DNA of 32,959 nucleotides, taken from contig JAGFJE010000385.1 in assembly GCA_024103175.1 (NCBI GenBank), positions 1 to 32,959 on the forward strand, given 5' to 3'. How positions within the stretch are numbered: position 1 is the stretch's first letter; every line of letters begins with the position of its first letter. Below are positions 18,201 to 24,600 of this stretch, piece after piece. The notes beneath the pieces are model-generated. The model was not told where the DNA came from. It was given only the letters and a program-made list of their open reading frames with translations, and ran no database searches. Made by a program: the position numbers and the translations under genes. The DNA is from Phaeodactylibacter sp. GTDB lineage: Bacteria > Bacteroidota > Bacteroidia > Chitinophagales > Saprospiraceae.

Positions 18201-19038
18201 CTTCGTCCCGCACGGCGTCTTCCAGCCGTTTGAGCACCACCATGCCGGCGCCCTCCGAGGAGACGAGCCCGGCGGAGCCCTTGTCGAGGGGGACGAATTT
18301 GTCGTCTGCTCCGGCGTAGGCGTGGAAGATGGAGAACCCCATGTGGATGAACAACTGGTCGGAAGCGCAGACGGCGCCCGCCAGCATCATATCCGCCTTG
18401 CCGGTGAGCAGCTCATCGCAGGCCAGCTTGATGGCGTATAGGGAAGTGGCGCAGGCGGCGTCGAGGGCATAATGGCCGGCGCCCAGCCCCAGGGCCTCGC
18501 TGGTGAGTTGAGAAACCGTCCGGCCGAGGATGGCATTGTCCGGTTCTGCCTGGCGGGTGGCCGGAATGGCGAACTGCTCGTCCTGCAGCAGCTCCCGCAG
18601 GGCCATTTCCATGGTTTGGGTGTAAAGCCCGGCCAGCAGGCGGTGGGAGGAGGCCGTGGGAAAGGACAGGTTGCCCAGCACGAGCCCGCAGCGCCGCAGC
18701 TTTTCTTTATCGTCAAAATAACCAGCCTCCCGCAGGGCTTCCCGGGCCACGTAGAGCGGCCACTGGTACAGCTTGTCCTGGCGGGCCAAAAACTCCGCCG
18801 GCAGTTCATAACCATTCGGGTCGAAATCGAAACCGCGAATGTAGCCGCCGCGCAGAGAGTAACACTTGTCGACGACGCCTTTACCCGGCTGGAAGAACAC
18901 CTCCGGGTCAACGCCGAAGTCCTCCTCATTGGCCAGTCCCGTGACATCCCTGCCCTGCATGAGGTTGTCCCAGAACTCCTCCGGGGTGGAGGAGCCGGGG
19001 AAAAGGCCGGCGGTTCCTATGATGGCTATTTTGGTCAT
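12289..19038 (-). CDS. pfaC: PUFA synthase subunit KS-CLF-AT-DH-DH (PfaC with PfaB-like AT)
   Basis: The 2249-residue protein has these domains. KS (1-445) is active: Cys196 in DAACATSL, His332 in CHATGT and His369 in NMGH. CLF (460-875) is a decarboxylation-incompetent KS: the nucleophile position is Gly665 in SCGDNS and the first His is Ala772. AT (1000-1320) has Ser1096 in GYSMGE and His1213/1214, resembling PfaB. Two FabA-like double-hotdog dehydratase units follow (about 1440-1840 and 1870-2249), with catalytic histidines in CHFRDDEVLAGS (His1742) and CHFYQDPVMPGS (His2144). Shewanella encodes the AT separately as PfaB, whereas the order here is that of myxobacterial Pfa3, but without a C-terminal acyltransferase (AGPAT). 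It acts with PfaA and PfaD in iterative chain extension and double-bond placement. The start opens directly with the KS (MTKIAIIGTAGLFPGSS). Confidence 0.93.
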   Translation of the reverse strand: MTKIAIIGTAGLFPGSSTPEEFWDNLMQGRDVTGLANEEDFGVDPEVFFQPGKGVVDKCYSLRGGYIRGFDFDPNGYELPAEFLARQDKLYQWPLYVAREALREAGYFDDKEKLRRCGLVLGNLSFPTASSHRLLAGLYTQTMEMALRELLQDEQFAIPATRQAEPDNAILGRTVSQLTSEALGLGAGHYALDAACATSLYAIKLACDELLTGKADMMLAGAVCASDQLFIHMGFSIFHAYAGADDKFVPLDKGSAGLVSSEGAGMVVLKRLEDAVRDEDNILAAIGGIGLSNDGRGKFLLSPHPKGQRLAFERAYSGNEISPKDTSYLECHATGTPLGDLTEVNSIADFFIEHENKPLLGSVKSNMGHLLTAAGMTGLLKVLLAMQKGAIPPNINLKEALSSNNGWIGREQMILEPMAWSHPQKQAGINSFGFGGTNAHMVVQHYTPEPAKVAPSPPVELQPMAIIGMGAHFGDCEGVEAFYSTVYHGRQHFRSLPEERWKGFDENEPLLKAFGFASGKPPKGAYIDNIEIDLLRYKIQPREAETLEPQQALILKVADQALEDAGLKEGQNVAVLIAMESELAIHHYLARWDAGWQVKEALQKSNILLDEEQQSRLEELCKNGIYYREGSQTPSQHTSFVGNIMASRIASLWDFSGPAFTVSCGDNSVFKALEIAQNLLSLGEVEAVVVGGVDFSGGLENVLLRNKKDKVNQAGKPGLALNKGEEGWIPGEGAGAVVLKKLSDAGKDRIYAVIDGIGEARPLPEGGYLELAATGIAREDEAERELLLKQMPQGPTALGSVKANIGHTFAASGIAGLIKTALCLRHRFLPGIPNWKGPKDATAFENSGYYFPARSRPWILEKGQQKRCAAVNAPDGLQARLSEATPGFDGENDFLQKNTPRLFTLKGGTEKELQQQLSALEIAAESPEPLADIALQFYQSNRAKNGAYCLALIGKNKKALLPEIGFFRANLSAAFQECKTLKTPAGSYFTPDPQGKKGKVAFLYPGSSTAYPHLGQDLFQLFPQLYPHFEGMVPRLEKFIWPDYLFPKEIRPGDSGKNMYDNAIAMMSIGVFFSAVYTHILREFFRVEPEIAFGYSMGECSSMWYSLGIWGPEGTKNFQDSPIFKKRFAGELELLAEHWGITTEEAKDSWVSLVLLAPRREVEALVKEKEKVFLTFVNTENEVVISGDRAACQAIAGQLGCPVVAIPFQNIIHHDFCEKEREGLLKMHHFPLRQAPAIDLYSSITQSRIELDSLRIAENSTAVCCRQVDFPETVKTIYETGARIFIELGANATCTGWIKDILKDKEHLAVSIDQKGKPNAQSLLELLAQLASHGVNPDLSMLYPPARPERQARSFLKKIVPGGARIFDTLLSEENRNYFAAVKTRKKAKTLALATGGEEEPSITNFSLSTESMPTMEIKTSTITPAPQARPEQVGENGLRLQDYESGEHLEGKTIIFSQEDLEEFATGSIAKVFGPEYAPIDSYRRRVMLPMHPYLLVSRVTGLKAEMGEYRPSTMQTEYDIPYGAWFTTDRQIPWAVSVESGQCDLLLISYLGIDFQNKGNLVYRLLDCTLTFVDDLPFEGQTLRYDISINSFVRNGDNLLFFFSYLCYVQDRLVLKMDGGCAGFFTDEQLEEGHGVVYTESELEAKRKAPKRHFTPLLKTHKTSFSKEDLRHLINGDMEKCFGDESYYANGRNPSLCLPPEKILMIDRITSVDLTGGAYGLGYIVAEKDLHPDDWYFPCHFRDDEVLAGSLQAEGGGNLLRFFMLMLGLQRLTKDARYQPVFDLPQKVRCRKQVTPKDTKLVYQLEIKEIGLIPNPYVIGDLEIISDGVVTVHFENLGLQLREKSNPRYLEETPGVKISPRSEGALLNEKDITTFALDDLSKCFGPEFAVYDGRTVSRQPNTDLQLISRVLKIEGERFDFSKPSTILAEYDVPAGAWYYEQNSAHTMPYSILMEIALQPCGLLGAYQGSTLQFPDKNLYFRNLDGEGELFDLPDGTDLRGKTITNKAVLVSSVALGGTILQNYTFELSVDGQVFYKGKSSFGFFPGEALASQVGLDNGKEVAPWFETEGLQPKDYMQVKLDSLYGKMKLYKAPGDKPHYRLAEDQLGLLDKLIIAKNQGRYGKGYIHATKYMKPYDWFFTCHFYQDPVMPGSLGVEAILQAMQVFALQQDLGKDFANPKFVQLPNHKTVWKYRGQILLNVKEMHLEVHLKSIEKRGERLAIIADAYLWNDKMRIYQVTDLALGIEEA

Positions 19039-19069
19039 ATAGTCTTAATTGCACGCTGAATGTTGCCAT

Positions 19070-19142
19070 GCCACGAAAGCACAAAAACACGAAACCCGCA
19101 CCAAACCTTTCGTGGGCTTTTGAGTTTTTGTGCTTTGGTGGC
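19070..19142 (-). other. Large stem-loop between KR-DH and KS-CLF-AT-DH-DH genes
   Basis: Arms 19070-19088 and 19124-19142 pair over 19 bases with one mismatch. Inside, CACGAAA (19088-19094) and TTTCGTG (19108-19114) can form a further 7-bp stem. The structure nearly fills the 128-bp gap between two genes of the same cluster. It could mark a processing site, a partial terminator or a transposable intergenic palindrome. Confidence 0.7.
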
Positions 19143-19166
19143 GGAATTGATATTGCTGTTTCTCAT

Positions 19167-21596
19167 CTACCACACCAACTGCTTCGACACGGTCACCGTC
19201 GCTCCCGCCGTTTTCATGTAAACCGTTCCTTCTTCATCGTATACCGTACATTCCGCCTCCATTTTGAAATCGGTGGCCTCGGTAATGCCCACATGGACGA
19301 ACAGTTCTTTCCCGAACGGAACGTTCCGGTAAACCACCGCTGAGTCGGTCTGCAACGGCAGGCTCTTTGCCCCCTCCATGAATTTCTGCACCCAGACGAC
19401 CATGCCCTGGTACTGAATGTCGGTAAAAAAAGTATTGACTGAACCTACGGGGAACTGCCCCTGCTCGGCGAGGGGGACTACAGGAGCCTTACAGGACAGA
19501 ACGATCTGGCTTTCCGTGCAATCCAGGATCTGTTCGATGCCCTGGAAGTACGGGCCGTGGAATAGGAAGCCGTCATCATATAACCCGGCTCCGCTCGTTG
19601 GCCGGTAAGCCCCACTGAGTTGAGGAGTAAACCTCGGCGCTTCCCGCTCCACCTTTTTATTCACCAGCGTCACTGTCGCCTTGTAGTGGAAGGTGGGCAG
19701 CTTCTCTCCCTGGCTCAACACCGTCGCTTCGAAGGTGATCTGTTCCGGGCCTTTTTCCACCTCCTTCAGTTCGACGATGTACTCCTCCTTTTGGGCGCCG
19801 TCAAAGACGATGCCTTTGAACAGGCGGGTATTTTCCACCCTGAAGATGCGGAAATCGGGGTACAGCTTTTCGCAGGTGTGGGCCATCCAGCCGACGGCGT
19901 TCACTACCGGCAGGACCGCCTTGCCCTGTATGACGTGGTGGTTCAGAAAGGGGTTGTCCTCCAGCCGGAGCCGCCGGTGGATGCGATGGGTGCGCAAGTC
20001 CTCACTGATATAACTGACTGCCGCCGGCAGGGTGCCCCCGATGATCACCTGGGGCTGGCCGGCGTAGGCGGTGTTCAATTCATTAACCAGCATGGCCGCT
20101 CCCCCTTCGCTGTTGACCAGGGTGACGCCTGCCGCTTCAAACTGGGCTTTCAGCTCGCCGCTGACCATGCCGCTGTCCCAGGCGCCCCAGTTGATGGCCG
20201 AGACGTGGGTATTGGGGTGGTTGGTTTTGAACAGGTGGGCCGCCTTGCTGAGGACCTCGTTGGCGATGGCGTAGTCGGTTTGCCCGACGTTGCCGTAGAA
20301 GCCGGCAACGGAGGAGAACAGGATCAGGTGCTCCAGTTGATGAATATCGACGCTGCCGAGCAGGGCCAGCAGGCCGTCGAGCTTCACGGAGAGCACATTC
20401 TCAAAATCGGCTTCCGTTTTGTCCTGAATATACTTATCCGCCAGGCGGCCGGCGCCGTGGATGATGCCCGTTACTCCGCCCAGGGTGTTGACGGCTGCCC
20501 TCAGCTCCGGTTGGAAGCTTGCCGGGTTGGTTACGTCACCCTGAACATAAATGGCTCGCCCGCCGTGAGCCTGTATCTTCGAAATGGTGTCGTCGATCTC
20601 TTTCCGGGCGACGATATTGCCGTAGGTTTTTTTGACGGCCGCCAGGTTGGGCTTTTCCCCCCTCGCCTTCATGTCTTCCATGATGAGGCGCTTCAGGGTG
20701 CTTTCGTCCTGTACGCCCTGAGCATAGGGCGGTACTTCAAACCCGGAGGAGGAGCGGCCCAGCAGGATGAATTTACAGTGGAAAACCTTCGCCATTTCGA
20801 CAACGCAGGTGGCGGTGACGCCCCGCGCTCCACCGCTGACAAGGAAAACGGAATCAGAAGTTACCTTCGTCCGGATCTCCCTGTTCTCTGCCACTTCCAC
20901 GGGGCGGGTACTTGTTGTCTTCCGGCCTTCTTCCGAAAAGGCTACTTCTACATGCGATACATCCGCGTCCTCCAGTTCGGCGATCACCTGCCCGGCGATG
21001 GCCTCAGCGGGCAATTCCGGCTGTACGTCCAGCGCCCGGCAGAATACCGGCGCCCACTCCAGGTTGAGCGACTTCACCAGCCCGGCGATGCCGCCGCCGA
21101 TAACGGAGACATTGCCACGGCGGCCCTGCCCCAACTGCCCGTCCATCCGGGTGACGGTGAGGAAGCCGGCGCGTTGTTTTTGCCCCAGGGCGTTCAGCGG
21201 TTGTTGGAGGTGTTTGGACAAAAAGAATAGGATTTTGACGATCTCCCGCTCGGCGGGAAAATGCTGAGTGAAATTGCCGTTCCGGAATTCAAAATGGGGG
21301 TGGAGGTGGATGAAACAGCCCACCTCTCCGTACTGGCCCCTGACGGCTTCGATGGCGGCCTGTACCGCCTCATCGGAAGCACTGGAAAGGGTTACGGCCC
21401 TGTTGGTTACGGGGTTTGGAATACCGGGGAGGTTCAGGATAACTACCCGCCGGCTTTTTGCTTCCAGGCGGCGCAGTACCTGAGCGGTCAGCTCCGACCC
21501 CTCATTGGTTATCAGGGTGATGTGCGAATCAGGCAGGGAGCATTCCAGCCGGTCCGGTTGGGGTAAATACTTCAGCCCCACCTCGCTGCGCTCCAC
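19167..21596 (-). CDS. pfaA: PUFA synthase KR-DH segment (C-terminal part of PfaA, in the -1 frame)
   Basis: The 809 residues from a GTG form a ketoreductase with its N-terminal structural half (about 20-220). The NADPH loop is SGGARGVT (254-261), and Ser429, Tyr442 and Asn446 are catalytic. A polyketide-type dehydratase follows, with His554 in HxxxGxxxxP (554-563) and Asp726 in DxxxQ. In known Pfa systems these domains are the C-terminus of PfaA. The frame stays open upstream of the GTG for 29 more codons, to the run of nine A (21683-21691), and is closed there by TAA (21690-21692). No Shine-Dalgarno precedes the GTG, and the next ATG is about 150 codons inside, so an independent start is weakly supported. 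A -1 slip at the A run would join it to the KS-AT-ACP-ACP frame as a 2151-residue PfaA. The function is clear; how it is expressed is not. Confidence 0.88.
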   Translation of the reverse strand: MERSEVGLKYLPQPDRLECSLPDSHITLITNEGSELTAQVLRRLEAKSRRVVILNLPGIPNPVTNRAVTLSSASDEAVQAAIEAVRGQYGEVGCFIHLHPHFEFRNGNFTQHFPAEREIVKILFFLSKHLQQPLNALGQKQRAGFLTVTRMDGQLGQGRRGNVSVIGGGIAGLVKSLNLEWAPVFCRALDVQPELPAEAIAGQVIAELEDADVSHVEVAFSEEGRKTTSTRPVEVAENREIRTKVTSDSVFLVSGGARGVTATCVVEMAKVFHCKFILLGRSSSGFEVPPYAQGVQDESTLKRLIMEDMKARGEKPNLAAVKKTYGNIVARKEIDDTISKIQAHGGRAIYVQGDVTNPASFQPELRAAVNTLGGVTGIIHGAGRLADKYIQDKTEADFENVLSVKLDGLLALLGSVDIHQLEHLILFSSVAGFYGNVGQTDYAIANEVLSKAAHLFKTNHPNTHVSAINWGAWDSGMVSGELKAQFEAAGVTLVNSEGGAAMLVNELNTAYAGQPQVIIGGTLPAAVSYISEDLRTHRIHRRLRLEDNPFLNHHVIQGKAVLPVVNAVGWMAHTCEKLYPDFRIFRVENTRLFKGIVFDGAQKEEYIVELKEVEKGPEQITFEATVLSQGEKLPTFHYKATVTLVNKKVEREAPRFTPQLSGAYRPTSGAGLYDDGFLFHGPYFQGIEQILDCTESQIVLSCKAPVVPLAEQGQFPVGSVNTFFTDIQYQGMVVWVQKFMEGAKSLPLQTDSAVVYRNVPFGKELFVHVGITEATDFKMEAECTVYDEEGTVYMKTAGATVTVSKQLVW

Positions 21597-21625
21597 ACCG
21601 TGGAAGGCGCCCGTTTTGATAGTAA

Positions 21626-21658
21626 AACCAGCCTCCTGTCCGTTTTTGGAGGCTGGTT
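21626..21658 (-). other. Perfect 11-bp hairpin downstream of the A9 run
   Basis: AACCAGCCTCC and GGAGGCTGGTT flank an 11-nt loop. In the transcript sense the stem begins 24 nt after the A run and is followed by TTTT, so it resembles a terminator. It also lies inside the open KR-DH frame. It could be a terminator or attenuator between two genes, a frameshift-stimulating structure (the spacing is longer than usual), or chance in a linker. Confidence 0.7.
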
Positions 21659-21670
21659 CTGCCGGGGGCG

Positions 21671-24600
21671 TTACGCTACCAGTTTTTTTTTACCGACGTA
21701 GTTCACGATCTCGCCCAGGGTGCGCAGCTCGGCCAGCTCGTTGGGGTTGATGCCGGCCATTTCGGGGTATTGAGCAGTGAGGGCGCCGAAGATCTCTACA
21801 CGCTTGATGGAATCGATGCCCAGGTCGGCCTCCATGTCCATGTTCAGTTCGAGCATTTCAGCCGGGTAGCCCGTCTTTTCGCTGACCACCTCCAGGAGGG
21901 CCTTTTCGAGTTGGGCAGTGTCTGTGCCGGCTTGGGCTGCCGGCGCTTCGGGCTGCGCCTTTTCAACCTCGGCCTCCCCGTACGCTGACGCTACAGGGCC
22001 AGCAACCTTCGGCTCCGCCACTACCGCCCCCCCTTTCTTGCCGACATGGGCTACGATCTCACCCAGGGTGCGCAGTTCCGTCAATTCATTGGGGTTGATG
22101 CCGGCCATTTCGGGATACTGAGCGGTGAGGGCGCCGAAGATCTCCACCCTCTTGATGGAATCGATGCCCAGGTCGGCCTCCATGTCCATATTGAGTTCGA
22201 GCATTTCGGCCGGGTAGCCCGTCTTTTCGCTGACCACTTCCAGGAGGGCCTTTTCCAACTGAGTGGTGTCGATGCCGGTTTTGGCTGTCGGCGCCTCGGC
22301 AACGGGAGCCGCCTTGGTTTCGACGGCCGGCGCGGCGGGAGTTGCGGGCTTTGTTGCCGTTTTTGCCAGGCCGTTGGCGCCGTTGCCATTGCCGGTTGCC
22401 GGTGTGGCAGCAGTGGCTGGAGCTTCCGCCTTCGCAAAGCCATTACTCAGGGGCGCTGCTTTTTCGGCGGGCTGTGGGGCCTCGATCTGGCGGGACAGCA
22501 ATTGAAGCAGCTGTTGCGCCTGCTGGTTTTGTTCACTCATGAAGCGCTCGAAGATCTCGAGCGATTTAGTCTGATGGGCATTGAACGACTCCAGCGCCGC
22601 CTGCAATACCTTGAGGGTTTCCTTATTCATGGCTTCTTCTTCATTTTCGATTTGAAGATCCGTTTCCCTTTCTGCCGGGACTTCGATGATCTTTTCTACT
22701 TCGATTATTTTTTCGACTATTGTTTCCTGGCCGCCGGAGACCCGGAAGCCGTCACTGAGGGCTGCCTGATAGGCTTGCTGCGTGGGTCCGGAAACGTAAT
22801 TGTTGCCGCTCAGCGACACGTTCAGTTTTGTTTTCGCTGCCGGAGCGGCGGACTCTCTCTTGTAGGGGTCGATATCGGCGAGCGGCAGGCCCAGGACGCG
22901 CAGCTGAAGCGCCGCCTGGCGGAATTGCAGGTCGCTGTCCTTCCGGGCGGCCGGGTTGACGCTCAGGGCGATGTGCTCTTTGCCCTGCAGAATATTTTGC
23001 ACCAGTTTGGACAATACGTCCCGGGGCCCGAATTCCACAAAAATGCGGCCGCCTGCCTGGTGAATATTCTCAATCTGATTTTTAAAGAGGACGGGGTTCA
23101 GGATCTGCTCTTCCAGGATGGCGTGTTGCTCATCGGCGTTGTGCGGATAGGGCTGCCCCGTCGTATTGGCGTAAACCGGGATGGCCGGCTGGTTGAAATT
23201 CTGGGTATGGACAAAGCGGGCGAAGGGCTCCTGCGCATGCTTCACATAAGCGGTATGGAAAGCGGCGGATACCGGCAGCGGGATAACCGAAAGGCCTTTG
23301 GCCTTCAGTTGTTCCTCGGCAGCTTTTATGGCGGTACTCCCTCCTCCGATCACGGTCTGATCATTGGAGTTGACGTTGGCGACGCTCACCCCCTGCATGC
23401 CGTTTATGGCCTGCTTTACCTCTGTTTCGGAGGCTTTCACAGCGAGCATGGTTCCGGCGTCGGAATTTGGGTTGGACATTGACATGGCGGCGCCCCGTTC
23501 CTTTGCCAGCGCCAGGAAGGTGTCTTCGTCAAATACGCCGGCAGACCAGAGGGCCGTCAGCTCGCCGAAGCTGTGGCCGGCGGCGAAGTGGGGGCGGAAG
23601 CCGGCCCGGTGCATTACTTTATACATGCCCATGCTCAGGGCGCCGATGGCGGGCTGTGCGTATCGGGTTTCCGTCAGCGCCAGTTGCTGCGCTTCCCTTT
23701 CTTCCGGGGAAAAGACGGGTATGGGAAAAACGGTTTTGGACAGGGGGGACTCTCCATCCTTCCGGAAGAGTTGGTCCGCCTTGCTGAAAGCCTCGTGGAC
23801 TTCCGGGAAGGCATTGGCCAGCTCTTTGCCCATGCCGACATACTGAGACCCCTGGCCGGAAAACAGGGCTACTACCTTCTGAGTGGCCGGGTCGATGCCG
23901 TTCGGGCGGTAGCAAATGCCTCTGGGGTGGTTCCAGGCGTCCTGGTTTTTCTCCAGGGTTTGTATGGCCAGCCGGAGCAATTCGACGCACTCTTCCCGGG
24001 AGGATGCGACGAAGCCCAGGCGGGCGTCGGGCCGTTCGGGAGCGGTATTTTTTGACTCCCGGGCCAGGCTGGAGAAGGCAGCGGGCCCTTCATCCGACTG
24101 CAACCGAGCCAGGCGCGCCTGGCATTCCTGCAGCAGTTGGGCCGGCGTGGGCGCTTGCAGCAACACCGTTTTATACGGTTCGTGCAGGCGATAGTCCGCC
24201 CGCTTTTTCCCCTGGTACTCTTCCATGGTAATGTGCACATTGATGCCGCCGAAGCCGAAGGCGCTCACCGAGGCGCGCCGCGGGTGGCCGTTGCGCAGCC
24301 AGGGGCGGGTTTCGGTGTTGATGTAGATCGGCGAGTTTTCTATATCGAACTGGGAATTGGGCCGTTCTACATTGATGGTCGGAGGCAGTACTTCATGGTG
24401 GAGAGCCAGGACGGCTTTTATCATGCCGGCCGCTCCAGCGGCGGCCTTGGTGTGTCCGATTTGTGATTTGACCGAGCCGAGGGCGATGTGGTGTTTTTCC
24501 GGGTTATCCTTGCCGAAGACCATGTTCATGGAAGTGAACTCGGTAGGGTCGCCGGCGCCGGTGCCGGTGCCGTGGGCCTCGATCAGCCCGACGGTAGAGG

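Noticed and set aside
16351..18441. A 696-codon open frame on the plus strand opposite the KS-CLF-AT-DH-DH gene
   Set aside because: It lies wholly within a strongly supported minus-strand synthase gene, has no recognisable domain and reflects GC-rich codon usage. The same holds for long antisense frames at 13198-14778, 19620-21230, 22046-23482, 24488-25603, 28206-30230 and 31110-32669.
19167..21596. KR-DH as a decayed pseudogene
   Set aside because: All catalytic residues of both KR and DH are intact and there are no internal stops, so decay is not supported; only the junction with the upstream frame is in question.
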